From positions 124,001 through 188,000 of the forward strand of contig NZ_VTWH01000005.1 of NCBI RefSeq assembly GCF_008369445.1: a DNA stretch of 64,000 nucleotides, in the 5' to 3' direction. Source of the stretch: Aureimonas fodinaquatilis (GTDB taxonomy: Bacteria > Pseudomonadota > Alphaproteobacteria > Rhizobiales > Rhizobiaceae). Below are positions 25,612 to 34,551 of this stretch, piece after piece (the first letter of the stretch is position 1; every line of letters begins with the position of its first letter). The notes below the pieces were generated by a model. It was not told where the DNA came from, made no database searches, and saw nothing but the letters and a program-made list of their open reading frames with translations. Position numbers and translations under genes: made by a program.

Positions 25612-26202
25612 TCAGCCATTGGGCTGGCTGTTGGGTGAAAGCAACATGCGCACGCGCCCGCCGGCAGGTGCCGCCGCGCCGCCGCAATCCCGGCTTTGCA
25701 ACTGGGCTACGCTGGTTTCCATATGAATTGTCAGGCGGCAGCCCGTTGCAACATTGGGGCCCTGGGTCAGCACAACGTCGCCCGACATCACAACAATCTG
25801 AGTTTTCATGTCAAAATCTGCGCGGTTGGCCGTCGCCACCTGATCGGTTGATTTGACATAGACATCGCCTTCCGCTTCCAGCCGGTCGATGTCGCTGGAA
25901 TTGCCCGGCATGTTGCTGGTGGCAACGGCTTGCGCTCCATCCTGCGCCTTGCGCACATAATGCACAATCAATTTGGCGGCACGCATCATTGTCTCGCCCT
26001 GCACAACCTCAACATCACCGGAAAATGTGGCGATGGAGTTTGCATCATCAACATCCAGCTGGTTCGATTCAATGGTGATTGGCTGGTCACCCTGAACCTG
26101 CAACCCGCCGAAATTCTCCCCGAAGCCGCCTTGCTGTGCATAAACTGCCGAGGGCAGGGCCATAACGGCAAGGGCGACCATCAATTTTACAAAACGGTTC
26201 AT
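25612..26202 (-). CDS. lptA: LPS transport periplasmic protein LptA
   Basis: 196-residue periplasmic bridge protein that carries lipopolysaccharide from LptC to LptD. The N-terminus is a cleavable signal (NRFVKLMVALAVMALPSAVYA). The mature part has the OstA/LptA beta-jellyroll pattern (ITIESNQLDVDDANSIATFS, AEGDVYVKSTDQVATANR, VVLTQGPNVATG). ATG 26202 starts six bases after the lptC stop. An alternative GTG at 26211 overlaps that stop. The C-terminal RVRMLLSPNSQ ending matches alphaproteobacterial members. Confidence 0.93.
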   Translation of the reverse strand: MNRFVKLMVALAVMALPSAVYAQQGGFGENFGGLQVQGDQPITIESNQLDVDDANSIATFSGDVEVVQGETMMRAAKLIVHYVRKAQDGAQAVATSNMPGNSSDIDRLEAEGDVYVKSTDQVATANRADFDMKTQIVVMSGDVVLTQGPNVATGCRLTIHMETSVAQLQSRDCGGAAAPAGGRVRMLLSPNSQPNG

Positions 26203-26207
26203 ATTCG

Positions 26208-26906
26208 TCACTCGTCGTTAGCGGCCCGCTGGTCTGTTCCGCCGGTAGCAGCGGGCAGGAGAGTCAGCTTGACGCGGTTGCCGAAAGTCAACCGATCGCC
26301 CCCATTCTGGATTGTGACATTGCCAGACTGCAAGGTTTGGTTGGGTGTCTGTATGTATACGGGCCCGTTGCCCTCAAGTCTTCCGTCATTCAACAAAATA
26401 TCCGCACTGGATAGACGGATAACAATATCATTGGAAGTTGTAACTTCTATGGAGTCATAGAGCCGCAGAACCTCGGCTTTCGGGTCGTAGCGTCCGGCCA
26501 GAGCGGCAATCTCGGCAGTGGTTTCCGGGTCAAGGGTCAGATTGGCGTTGATACCCTCAAGGTCAATTGCTCCCGTACGGTCCAGCGCCTGCATGGCACG
26601 TTGCGCCGTCACGAAATAGGGCCGGTCATTCTTGTCCTTGCCCGACATGCGCGGATCTTCCATGACGAGCTGGCCGTTCTGAATGGTGGTTGCAGCCACG
26701 GTCAGGTCAACCGGTGCAGAGCGGGCCAGCCAGGTTGCGGCCAGTCCCGCAACAATAATTGCGCCCGCCAGCAAGGGCAGGGCAACTTTCAGCCTGCGAA
26801 CCCGCCGCGCGTGCTGATTGGCCCGCGCAAATTCTGCCGCTGGACGCGCCTGCCCGGTGGCTATTGCACCAGGCTGTTGATGCGGCGCTTTTCTGCCGAG
26901 GGTCAA
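26208..26906 (-). CDS. lptC: LPS export periplasmic protein LptC
   Basis: 232-residue inner-membrane protein with one N-terminal helix (about residues 40-60, LKVALPLLAGAIIVAGLAATW) and a periplasmic jellyroll domain that hands lipopolysaccharide to LptA. Family features include LVMEDPRMSGKDKNDRPY and the late segment QNGGDRLTFGNRVKLTLLP. It is first of the lptC-lptA-lptB run. Upstream it faces sppA across 205 bases, so the promoters of both genes lie there. Confidence 0.9.
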   Translation of the reverse strand: MTLGRKAPHQQPGAIATGQARPAAEFARANQHARRVRRLKVALPLLAGAIIVAGLAATWLARSAPVDLTVAATTIQNGQLVMEDPRMSGKDKNDRPYFVTAQRAMQALDRTGAIDLEGINANLTLDPETTAEIAALAGRYDPKAEVLRLYDSIEVTTSNDIVIRLSSADILLNDGRLEGNGPVYIQTPNQTLQSGNVTIQNGGDRLTFGNRVKLTLLPAATGGTDQRAANDE

Positions 26907-27111
26907 TCGCCAATTCCGTTCAATTTATGGTTCATGAAATCAGGTCAATTCACGCCATATAACACAATGAGTAGCTGCGTTATAACGCATATGCGGTTTT
27001 TGGATGGTAAAGGAAAGATTCTTTCGGACATTTGCCAAGCTTGGCATTTGATGCTGGAAAAGATATTCGCCGCTGTTCAAAGCGCTGATGCCGGGAAAAT
27101 GGAAGCAGACA

Positions 27112-28074
27112 ATGACTGCACAAGACTGGATTGACCGCCGCCGTTTGCGCCGAAAGCTTGGTTTCTGGCGGCTCGCAGCGCTTGCCCTGGTGCTTCTGGC
27201 CCTTGTGGCGGGCGCGTTTTATCTGGGCGGAGCCGAAAGGCGCTTTCCCGGTGGCGCACAAATTGCATCGGTGAAAATTTCCGGTGTCATCACCGAAGAT
27301 GATGATCGGCTTAAGCTTCTGGAAAAGCTTGGGCAGGATCCATCCGTTCAGGCGGTGGTGCTGAAGATCAATTCACCCGGCGGCACTACGGTGGGCGGAG
27401 AAACGCTCTATCACGCCGTGCGCAGGCTGGCAGAGAAAAAGCCGGTCGTCGCAGAAATCGGCACGCTTGGTGCTTCCGCCGCCTATATGGTGGCACTTGG
27501 TGCAGACCGGATTGTGGCGCATAATTCCTCCATCGTTGGGTCGATCGGCGTTATTTTTCAGTATGCCGATGCATCACGCCTGATGGAAACGGTGGGTGTC
27601 CGGCTTGATGCCGTGCGTTCTGGCCCATTAAAGGCAGAGCCATCCCCCTTTGCACCGGCACCGGCCGAAGCGATTGAAATGATTCGTCGATTGGTGATGA
27701 ACAGCTATGACTGGTTTGTTGGCATTGTGGTGGAGCGGCGCCCGCTTGACGAAGCAGTGGTGCGCCGTCTAGCGGATGGTTCAATCTTCACCGGAGAGCA
27801 GGGACTGGCCAACGGGCTGGTGGATGCACTGGGTGGAGATGTTGAAACGCGCCGTTGGCTCGAAGAGGAAAAAGGAGTTTCCCCCGCTCTGCGGGTTGTT
27901 GAACATGAGCCCAGCCGCAAAGGCGGACTGCCGTTTTTCCGCTCAGCCGTGTTTTCGGTCCTGGGCTTGAGCCCGGATGCCGAAACCCTGTCTGAAGCGC
28001 TGTTTGGAAAAGGCGCGCAACTTGACGGTCTGTTGTCGCTCTGGCAACCTTTTCCGGGTCGTTCGGAGCAATAA
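27112..28074 (+). CDS. sppA: Signal peptide peptidase SppA, S49 family
   Basis: 320-residue membrane-bound serine protease that clears cleaved signal peptides. One N-terminal transmembrane helix (about residues 19-39) anchors it with the catalytic domain outside. The Ser-Lys dyad is Ser122 in TLGASAAYMVA and Lys174 in SGPLKAEPSPF. The segment VVLKINSPGGTTVGGE is also diagnostic. The start MTAQDWIDRRRLRRK is chosen over an ATG eight codons earlier because GGAAGC lies just before it. It is divergent from lptC and followed by ihfB. Confidence 0.93.
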   Translation: MTAQDWIDRRRLRRKLGFWRLAALALVLLALVAGAFYLGGAERRFPGGAQIASVKISGVITEDDDRLKLLEKLGQDPSVQAVVLKINSPGGTTVGGETLYHAVRRLAEKKPVVAEIGTLGASAAYMVALGADRIVAHNSSIVGSIGVIFQYADASRLMETVGVRLDAVRSGPLKAEPSPFAPAPAEAIEMIRRLVMNSYDWFVGIVVERRPLDEAVVRRLADGSIFTGEQGLANGLVDALGGDVETRRWLEEEKGVSPALRVVEHEPSRKGGLPFFRSAVFSVLGLSPDAETLSEALFGKGAQLDGLLSLWQPFPGRSEQ

Positions 28075-28210
28075 GAGGCAGTGATGTGTCTGCTGGAGAG
28101 CCAGCGCCGCCACATCTGCCGATAAAGTTTAACCGCCAGAATCCTCCGCCCCGGTGTGCGGGGATGCTGGCATTCAGCCCTCCGGGGTTTAGTCTGAAGG
28201 ATCAAACTGC

Positions 28211-28492
28211 GTGATCAAATCCGAACTCGTGCAAATTATAGCCAATCGCAACCCGCATCTGTATCAGCGGGACGTGGAAACCATTGTGAACGCGATCTTC
28301 GACGAGATTACGGATGCACTGTGTGAGTCCAACCGCGTAGAGCTGCGGGGCTTTGGTGCATTTTCGGTCAAGAATCGCCCGCCACGGGCCGGCCGCAACC
28401 CGCGCACGGGTGACGCGGTGGAAGTTGAGGAAAAGTGGGTTCCATTTTTCAAGGCAGGCAAAGAGCTTCGTGAGCGCCTGAACTCTGATTGA
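28211..28492 (+). CDS. ihfB: Integration host factor beta subunit
   Basis: 93-residue DNA-bending protein, partner of IhfA, used in sigma-54 promoter architecture, replication and recombination. The sequence [21 protein letters not shown], the arm [25 protein letters not shown] and [10 protein letters not shown] identify the beta subunit rather than HU. It starts with GTG at 28211, with GAAGGA 11 bases upstream. A small hairpin (CCCC...GGGG near 28151-28165) lies in the 136-base spacer after sppA. Confidence 0.95.
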   Translation: MIKSELVQIIANRNPHLYQRDVETIVNAIFDEITDALCESNRVELRGFGAFSVKNRPPRAGRNPRTGDAVEVEEKWVPFFKAGKELRERLNSD

Positions 28493-28596
28493 GCTCTTCA
28501 TTGAAAGATTGACGCGGCAGGTTCCGGGTTTATCTATTCAGAGGCGGCGGACAGAATGCTGTGCGCCGCGTCAGACAAACAGGCGGTATCGCAAGA

Positions 28597-28968
28597 ATGT
28601 TATCCAGATTTTTGATGCTTCTGATCGGTGTGCCACTGGCAATTCTGCTGGTGATATTCTGCGTGGTCAACCGGCACCCGGTGACCGTGTCGCTGGATGT
28701 CTTCGGCACCATGCCGCAATATGCCATCAGCGCGCCGCTGTTTGTCCTGCTGCTGGCCGGGGTTATTTTCGGACTGCTTCTGGGTGGGCTCGGAACGTGG
28801 CTGACGCAATCTCACTACCGGGCGCGTGCTGCACGTCGCCGGCGTGAGGTTGAAGAGCTTCGTCATGAGGTCGAAGTTTCCAACGAAAGGCTGCGCCGCC
28901 TGCGCGAAGAGCGCGACTTACTCCCCGACCTGCGGGCACAACCATTGGCGGTACCGGTGAAATCCTGA
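28597..28968 (+). CDS. lapA: LapA family (DUF1049) membrane protein
   Basis: 123-residue inner-membrane protein with two transmembrane helices (about residues 4-25 and 43-68) and a charged C-terminal coiled-coil tail (RRREVEELRHEVEVSNERLRR). Family members act in lipopolysaccharide assembly control with LapB in enterobacteria. In alphaproteobacteria the role is not established. The start at ATG 28597 is favoured over a longer frame because the hydrophobic helix begins at once. It often follows ihfB, as here. Confidence 0.85.
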   Translation: MLSRFLMLLIGVPLAILLVIFCVVNRHPVTVSLDVFGTMPQYAISAPLFVLLLAGVIFGLLLGGLGTWLTQSHYRARAARRRREVEELRHEVEVSNERLRRLREERDLLPDLRAQPLAVPVKS

Positions 28969-28982
28969 AGTTCTGACCGGGT

Positions 28983-29441
28983 TTATGAACCGGGCTGGAT
29001 CAGGTGGAGGGTCACCTGTTCGCAGAATCTTTCAAAGAACCGGCTGACAAGTTTTTTCCCAGCCTTCTCTATCCACTCATGGCCCAGCTTTTCCAGCGCG
29101 CCGCCGGCTTTGGCACCAGCCTGAAATTCCAGGCGGGTGCCTGCCCCTTCATCCAACAGCTTTACCTTGGCGTAGCCGGTGGCAAAGCCGGTAATTCCGC
29201 TGCCCTGTGCTTGCAGAGTATAGCTTTCGCCAGCAACAACATCCTGCAGTGTAATGGTGCCATTGAACCGCACCCGCGCTATTGCCAGCTTGATGGCCAC
29301 CGTTACGCGCAACTGGTCGGCAGACTGCCATTCCAGCGTCTCGCAGCCGTGAATACAGGCTTTCAGCACGGTGGGATTGTTCAGGCCTTCCCATACGGTC
29401 TGGCGTGGCAGAGGCAGGTGAAGGCTGTCTTCAAGATACAT
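28983..29441 (-). CDS. SRPBCC/CoxG-like protein
   Basis: 152-residue START-like protein related to CoxG (carbon monoxide dehydrogenase subunit G family). The N-terminus MYLEDSLHLPLPRQTVWEGLNNPTVLKACIHGC is the typical opening of this fold, followed by alternating beta strands and a C-terminal helix. No molybdenum dehydrogenase genes lie nearby, so a link to CO oxidation is not supported. It probably binds a small hydrophobic ligand or an envelope partner. It is convergent with lapA and divergent from the methyltransferase gene at 29553. Confidence 0.75.
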   Translation of the reverse strand: MYLEDSLHLPLPRQTVWEGLNNPTVLKACIHGCETLEWQSADQLRVTVAIKLAIARVRFNGTITLQDVVAGESYTLQAQGSGITGFATGYAKVKLLDEGAGTRLEFQAGAKAGGALEKLGHEWIEKAGKKLVSRFFERFCEQVTLHLIQPGS

Positions 29442-29552
29442 TGACGCTCTCAGCAGCTATAATTTTACTCGCATCTGTATAAATACACCGGAAACGAAAG
29501 ATAAATCGATTGCCCGGTTTCCACCCGCGACACGCCAATCTATAGCCATGAC

Positions 29553-30656
29553 ATGAAGAAAATTCGGGATAAGAACAACCGCACCAAACTTGCCTATGGC
29601 AAAGAGCATACAGCTCGGCCTGTGCAAAAGCGCGTGCAGTCAGCCCGCCCACGGCCGCCAGAGCCTGCCGCAGAGCCAGCTGCACGCCCCAGCGCGGCAG
29701 AGCGCGGGGAAGAAGCGCGGTCCACGCGCCCGGATATCCGCTACCACTCAGGCGCCCGGCCCGACTTGCAGATGCCGGAGATTTTAACGGTAGAGCCTGG
29801 GTCAGATTATGCCTTGCTGGATTCCGGTGACGGCGAAAAGCTGGAACGTTATGGACCGATAACCATTCGACGGCCGGAGAATCAGGCAATCTGGCGTCCG
29901 CGTCTTTCTGCGAGTGAGTGGGACGCGGCCGATGCTGTTTTCACCGGGGATACGGACGAGGAAGGCACTGGGCGTTGGCGCTTTCCCAATGGTGATCTTG
30001 GCGAAACATGGCCCATGGCCCAAGATGGGTTGCCCTATCTGGGGCGCTTTACCTCCTACCGGCATGTTGGTGTTTTTCCGGAGCAGGCGGCGCATTGGCG
30101 CTTTGTTGAAGAGGCCGTCAAGCGCGCTGGCAGGCCCGTCAGGGTTCTGAATCTTTTTGGCTATACGGGCCTTGCATCCTTGCTGGCGGCAAGGGCCGGA
30201 GCGGAAGTCACACATGTTGATGCTTCCAAAAAGGCCATTCAGTGGGCGCGGCAGAATCAGGAACTGGCGGGGCTGGAAGACAAGCCAATCCGCTGGATTT
30301 GTGAGGATGCGGTGCGCTATGCCGAACGCGAAATGCGCCGTGATTCGCGCTATGACATCATTCTTCTCGACCCGCCGAAATTTGGCCGTGGACCGAAAGG
30401 CGAAGTGTGGCAGATTTTCGAGGATCTGCCCTATCTCCTGTCGCTGATGCGTGGACTGCTGTCCGAGAACCCGATTTCACTGATTCTGACCGCTTATTCG
30501 ATCAGATCATCATTTTATTCATTGGCTGCGTTGATGGAAGATCATTGCCGCGGCCTTGGCGGTGTCATTCAATCCGGTGAGTTGATCATCCGGGAGGCGG
30601 GGGATGACCCCCGCCTGCTTTCGACATCGCTGTTTTCCAGATGGGTCGGCTCATGA
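29553..30656 (+). CDS. Class I SAM-dependent rRNA methyltransferase, RlmI-like
   Basis: 367-residue methyltransferase. After a low-complexity, proline- and alanine-rich N-terminal segment (about residues 25-60) comes a Rossmann domain with motif I VLNLFGYTGLASLLAARAGA, DASKKAIQWARQNQ, and the catalytic/base-binding motif IILLDPPKFGRG typical of the RlmI/RlmK group that modifies 23S rRNA cytosine. The exact target is not determinable. The stop overlaps the TrmH-family gene by four bases (ATGA), so the two RNA methylases are co-translated. Confidence 0.85.
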   Translation: MKKIRDKNNRTKLAYGKEHTARPVQKRVQSARPRPPEPAAEPAARPSAAERGEEARSTRPDIRYHSGARPDLQMPEILTVEPGSDYALLDSGDGEKLERYGPITIRRPENQAIWRPRLSASEWDAADAVFTGDTDEEGTGRWRFPNGDLGETWPMAQDGLPYLGRFTSYRHVGVFPEQAAHWRFVEEAVKRAGRPVRVLNLFGYTGLASLLAARAGAEVTHVDASKKAIQWARQNQELAGLEDKPIRWICEDAVRYAEREMRRDSRYDIILLDPPKFGRGPKGEVWQIFEDLPYLLSLMRGLLSENPISLILTAYSIRSSFYSLAALMEDHCRGLGGVIQSGELIIREAGDDPRLLSTSLFSRWVGS

Positions 30657-31534
30657 CAAACAAGGCGGATAACGGTCACAGGATGGCGCCAACTTCGGCA
30701 CCGGGCCGGGTCAAGGAAATCACCAGCATTTCCAACCCGATCATCAAGGACATTCGCAATCTGGCCTTGCGTAAGGGGCGGGAGGAAACCGGCCTGTTCA
30801 TGGCAGAAGGTTTGAAGCTGGTTCTGGATGCGCTGGATAGCGGCTGGCAGATCGACACGCTGATTGTTGCGCGAAACCAGCTGCACAATCCGGTTCTCAG
30901 CAAGGCTGCCGCACGCACGGTGGCCAGCGGTGCCGATCTTCTGGAGGTCTCGGACAAGGTTCTGGCCGCGGTGACCCGGCGTGACAATCCCCAAAGCGCC
31001 GTCGGGGTCTTCCGCCAGCAGACAACCACAATCGGCAAGCTGGATCTGGGCGGCGATGGTGTACTGGTTGCGCTGGACCGTGTGCGCGACCCGGGAAATC
31101 TGGGTACCATTCTGCGCACTGCGGATGCCGCGGGTGTTAAGGGTGTGGTGCTGATCGGAGATACGGTGGACCCGTTTTCGCTGGAAACTGTGCGCGCCAC
31201 CATGGGTTCTATTTTCGCCGTGCCAATCATCCGCATGAGCGAGGGCGCTTTCCTCGGCTGGCGGGCGGGGTTTAAAGGCCTCGTTGCCGGCACCCACATG
31301 GCCGGCACAACCGACTTCCGTGAGCCGGCTTATAACAAGCAGCAGACGGTTTTGTTGATGGGCAATGAACAGGCGGGGCTCACAGAGGGGCTTGCCAAAG
31401 CGTGCGACGTGCTGGTGCGCATTCCGCAATCTGGCAAGGCAGACAGCCTGAATCTGGCCATTGCCACAGGCCTGATGATATTTGAAGCCCGGCGCGCCAG
31501 TTTGCAGCTGGACAATGCTGGAGAAACGCCGTGA
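30653..31534 (+). CDS. TrmH/SpoU family RNA 2'-O-methyltransferase
   Basis: 293-residue SPOUT methyltransferase. An N-terminal substrate-binding domain (TSISNPIIKDIRNLALRKGRE, GLFMAEGLKLVLDAL) is followed by the knotted SAM domain with motif 1 DRVRDPGNLGTILRTADAAG, motif 2 LLMGNEQAGL and motif 3 IPQSGKADSLNLAIATGL. The target may be rRNA or tRNA ribose and cannot be told apart by sequence. Both ends overlap the neighbouring genes by four bases (ATGA and GTGA), giving a tight three-gene unit with lspA. Confidence 0.9.
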   Translation: MTNKADNGHRMAPTSAPGRVKEITSISNPIIKDIRNLALRKGREETGLFMAEGLKLVLDALDSGWQIDTLIVARNQLHNPVLSKAAARTVASGADLLEVSDKVLAAVTRRDNPQSAVGVFRQQTTTIGKLDLGGDGVLVALDRVRDPGNLGTILRTADAAGVKGVVLIGDTVDPFSLETVRATMGSIFAVPIIRMSEGAFLGWRAGFKGLVAGTHMAGTTDFREPAYNKQQTVLLMGNEQAGLTEGLAKACDVLVRIPQSGKADSLNLAIATGLMIFEARRASLQLDNAGETP

Positions 31535-32040
31535 AATTCATTCTGGGAAATGTCTTCATCGTCGTGACGGCCATTTTTCTCGACCAGTTCATCAAGCTGG
31601 TGGTGGCCACAAGCATGCCTTTGGGTTCCAGCATAACGCTGCTGCCATTCTTCTCGCTGCTGCACGCGCGCAATACCGGAATTGCGTTTTCCATGTTCTC
31701 GGACTTGGGTGGCCTGCCGCTGGCGGCAGTGTCCATTCTGGTGCTGCTGTTTGCCCTGTGGCTGTGGTCCAGCACCCCGCGTGAGCGTGGGCTGACGCAT
31801 TTTGCCTTTGCACTGATTTTTGGCGGGGCGATTGGCAATCTGGTTGACCGGCTGACTCTGGGCTACGTCACAGACTATTTCTATTTTCACACCCCCGTCT
31901 GGTCTTTTGCGGTCTTCAACCTGGCGGATGTGTTCATCACGGTTGGCGCAGCGTTGATCTTCCTGGACGAGTTTGTCTTTCAGCCACGCCGCGCAAAAGC
32001 TGAAAAAGCGTTGATTGCTGGAAAGGCAGACCACGAGTAA
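31531..32040 (+). CDS. lspA: Lipoprotein signal peptidase (signal peptidase II)
   Basis: 169-residue inner-membrane aspartyl protease that removes signal peptides from diacylated prolipoproteins. Four transmembrane segments are visible. The family signatures are ARNTGIAFSM, the first catalytic Asp in GNLVDRLTLGYVTDYF and the second in VFNLADVFITVG. It begins with GTG, overlapping the preceding stop (GTGA). The C-terminus extends into a charged tail. It prepares substrates for Lnt, encoded at 55.3 kb. Confidence 0.96.
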   Translation: MKFILGNVFIVVTAIFLDQFIKLVVATSMPLGSSITLLPFFSLLHARNTGIAFSMFSDLGGLPLAAVSILVLLFALWLWSSTPRERGLTHFAFALIFGGAIGNLVDRLTLGYVTDYFYFHTPVWSFAVFNLADVFITVGAALIFLDEFVFQPRRAKAEKALIAGKADHE

Positions 32041-32155
32041 GATAGAGTTTGCCGTTCATCAAAGCGTTGTGAAGTCTGGCTACAGATTTTGCTCATATGA
32101 TGGAGGGCCGGGCGGTGACGCCTGCAATAAAAACAGGCCGGGGGGCAGTCGGGAC

Positions 32156-33028
32156 ATGCGTGAATTTGCAATGAGCCATGCCTTCAGGCTGGCAGCACCC
32201 GTGGTTCGGTTCACCTCGTATGACAGCGCATCACCGGTGCTGGGTCGCATTGGGCCGCTGGAAACCCGCATTGCCAGATCCCGGCTGGAAGTTCGGGCGG
32301 CGCAGGCTCTGCGCTACCGGGTTTTTTATCAGGAAATGCGGGCCAAGGCCTCGCCTCTTCAGCGTGTGCGACGACTGGACTCCGATCAGTTTGACCGGCT
32401 GTGTGATCATCTTCTGGTCATAGATACCAGCCTGCCCGGCACGGTCACAGAGCAGATTGTCGGCACTTACCGCCTGTTGCGGCAGGAAATGCTGCCGGCA
32501 GGTGCAAGCTTTTATACGGCGCAGGAATTTGACATCAGCACGCTGGTGGCGCGCCATCCGGACAAGCGCTTTCTGGAACTGGGGCGCTCCTGCGTGCTGA
32601 AAGACTATCGCAGCAAGCGCACGGTCGAGCTTTTGTGGCAAGGTATCTGGTCCTATGTGCTGAACCACCGGATTGATGTCCTGTTTGGCTGTGCGTCTTT
32701 TTCCGGCACAGATCCGCGTGCACTTGAACTGCCACTGTCGTTTCTCCGGGAAAATGCCCGCCCGCCGCAGGAATGGCAGGTCACCGCACTTCCGGCGCGG
32801 CGTGTGCCGCTGGGAGAGGGCGGCTCATGCGCAGACGCGCGGCGGGCGCTGGCAGCAATGCCGCCTTTGCTGAAAGGTTATCTGCGGCTGGGTGGGCACG
32901 TTGGCGACGGTGCTGTGGTGGACATGCAATTTGGCACCACGGATGTGCTGATTGTTCTGCCGGTCGCCAATATCAGCGAGCGTTATGTATCGCACTATGG
33001 CAGTGACGCAGGGCGCTTTGCCGCCTGA
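32156..33028 (+). CDS. olsB: L-ornithine N(alpha)-acyltransferase OlsB
   Basis: 290-residue GNAT-fold enzyme that transfers 3-hydroxyacyl groups from acyl carrier protein to ornithine, forming lyso-ornithine lipid, a phosphorus-free membrane lipid common in rhizobia. Recognised by ALRYRVFYQEMRAKASP, FLELGRSCVLKDYRSKRT and FGCASFSGTDP. The start at ATG 32156 follows a G-rich site. ATG 32171 is a shorter alternative. The usual partner OlsA is not adjacent. The only acyltransferase of that fold in the window is the PlsC-like protein at 50.1 kb. Ends six bases from the convergent racemase gene. Confidence 0.9.
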   Translation: MREFAMSHAFRLAAPVVRFTSYDSASPVLGRIGPLETRIARSRLEVRAAQALRYRVFYQEMRAKASPLQRVRRLDSDQFDRLCDHLLVIDTSLPGTVTEQIVGTYRLLRQEMLPAGASFYTAQEFDISTLVARHPDKRFLELGRSCVLKDYRSKRTVELLWQGIWSYVLNHRIDVLFGCASFSGTDPRALELPLSFLRENARPPQEWQVTALPARRVPLGEGGSCADARRALAAMPPLLKGYLRLGGHVGDGAVVDMQFGTTDVLIVLPVANISERYVSHYGSDAGRFAA

Positions 33029-33034
33029 AGCTGT

Positions 33035-33781
33035 TTACAGCCTGAACAGTCGGCCAAAGCCTTCCATGCGGTCGTCTATTCCGGCCAATCGCAGGCAATT
33101 CCACATGCTCGCCTGATTGCTGCCGATCACCGGCTTGTCCAACTCCTGCTCAAGCTGCTCGACAATGGGTGTCGAGCGCAACGCGCCGCAGCTGATGAAA
33201 ACCGCGTCCGCATCCGGCCGGTTCACAGATTTGGCAAAGTCCGCCAGATAGTCCGGGGCAATACGGTTCATATCAATGTCTTTCAACAGGCCCAGACCCG
33301 CAATGTTCACGACGTCGAAACCGCTGTGCCGAAAATAATCAGCCTCGAGTTCGTTGATGTCGTCCGTGTAGGCGGTCGCGATGGCAATGCGTGATGCACC
33401 TACAGCCCGCAAAGCCGCGACTGTGCCGGACAGAAGCGTGGTTGCACGCATCCCGGAACGCCCGCTCTGCATCCGTTCTATAATCCGGTTTTCACCAATC
33501 ACGAAGCTGCCTGCAGTGCAGTTATAGCAGAGCACATCCATGTCATCGCGGTGAGGAAACAGCGTCGCCATTGCCGCATCCAGATCGGCGTCCATCCCTG
33601 CAAGGTTGTCAATCGTGCAGTCAGCGCGCATGCGCACACGGGTGATGGAAAGTCCAACGCCCGGGGGGCGCATGGCAAACAGATCGCCCTCAGTCAGTCC
33701 GGCATTGGCAACGCAGATGAAACCCAGACGCGCCCGATGATACGGCCCTTCATCGTAGCGAATTTCGGTCGCTTCCGTCAT
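33035..33781 (-). CDS. Two-cysteine Asp/Glu racemase family enzyme (maleate isomerase/AMDase-like)
   Basis: 248-residue member of the aspartate/glutamate racemase superfamily. Two catalytic cysteines are visible: Cys88 in YNCTAGSFVIGE and Cys198 in VFISCGALRSTP. Paired cysteines occur in maleate cis-trans isomerases and racemases, while arylmalonate decarboxylase keeps only the second. Its ATG overlaps the ABC ATPase stop (ATGA), so it is the last gene of a five-gene minus-strand operon with an importer and a creatinase-like enzyme. The substrate is unknown. It presumably racemises or isomerises a product released from the imported compound. Confidence 0.8.
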   Translation of the reverse strand: MTEATEIRYDEGPYHRARLGFICVANAGLTEGDLFAMRPPGVGLSITRVRMRADCTIDNLAGMDADLDAAMATLFPHRDDMDVLCYNCTAGSFVIGENRIIERMQSGRSGMRATTLLSGTVAALRAVGASRIAIATAYTDDINELEADYFRHSGFDVVNIAGLGLLKDIDMNRIAPDYLADFAKSVNRPDADAVFISCGALRSTPIVEQLEQELDKPVIGSNQASMWNCLRLAGIDDRMEGFGRLFRL

Positions 33782-34548
33782 TCTGTCATTCCCGCGGCGT
33801 CGAAGCACTTGCGTATTTGTGTTGTGGCCTCGATGAACACCGGATCGCCCACCATGGTGTAGTTGCGCGGCCGAGGCAGATCGACGTCAATGGTCATGGC
33901 AACACGACCGGGCCGCTGGCTCATCACTACAATTCGATCGGACAGAAAAACCGCTTCGGAAATGGAGTGAGTGATGAACATCACGGTCTTGCGGCTTTCC
34001 AGCCAGACGCGCTGCAGCTCAAGATTCATTGTTTCGCGCGTCATGGCATCCAAAGCGCCGAAAGGCTCGTCCATCAGCAGGATTTTCGGGTCGTGGATCA
34101 GCGCGCGGCACAAGGCAACGCGCTGTTGCATGCCACCTGAGAGCTGGTGCGGCAGCGCTTCCTCAAACCCGGCCAGACCGGTCAGCTCAATCAGCTCATT
34201 CAACCTGCTGCGATAGGCATCGACGGATTTGCCCCGCATTTCCAGTTGCAGGGTGATGTTGCCAACAACACTGCGCCAGGGCAGCAGTGTTGAGCGCTGG
34301 AAGACAATGCCAACATCGGGATGCGGCTTGACGACCTGATCGCCTGCGATTTTGATTGTGCCGGTTGTAGGGGGAACCAGACCTGCAACTGCGCGCATCA
34401 AGGTGCTTTTGCCGCACCCCGATGGCCCAAGTACAGACAGAAACTGACCCTGCGGTATATCAAGATCAATACGATCAAGAGCCTGAAATTTCCCGAAATG
34501 CTGGGTAACGTTTTGGATCTCGATCGCAGGATTGTCTGATTTCAGCAT
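33778..34548 (-). CDS. NitT/TauT family ABC transporter ATP-binding protein
   Basis: 256-residue nucleotide-binding subunit of an importer. Walker A GPSGCGKSTL, Q-loop IVFQRSTLLPWRSV, signature LSGGMQQRVALCRAL, Walker B ILLMDEPFGALDAMTRE and H-loop FITHSISEAVFLSD are complete. The WRSV and EPFGALDAMTRE forms are characteristic of the nitrate/sulfonate/pyrimidine importer family. It lies between the binding protein gene (three bases upstream) and the racemase-like gene (four-base overlap). Substrate unassigned. Confidence 0.92.
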   Translation of the reverse strand: MLKSDNPAIEIQNVTQHFGKFQALDRIDLDIPQGQFLSVLGPSGCGKSTLMRAVAGLVPPTTGTIKIAGDQVVKPHPDVGIVFQRSTLLPWRSVVGNITLQLEMRGKSVDAYRSRLNELIELTGLAGFEEALPHQLSGGMQQRVALCRALIHDPKILLMDEPFGALDAMTRETMNLELQRVWLESRKTVMFITHSISEAVFLSDRIVVMSQRPGRVAMTIDVDLPRPRNYTMVGDPVFIEATTQIRKCFDAAGMTE

Positions 34549-34551
34549 GAT

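Noticed and set aside
28983-29441. CO dehydrogenase accessory role for the CoxG-like gene
   Set aside because: No coxMSL or other molybdenum hydroxylase genes are nearby, so only the fold was assigned.
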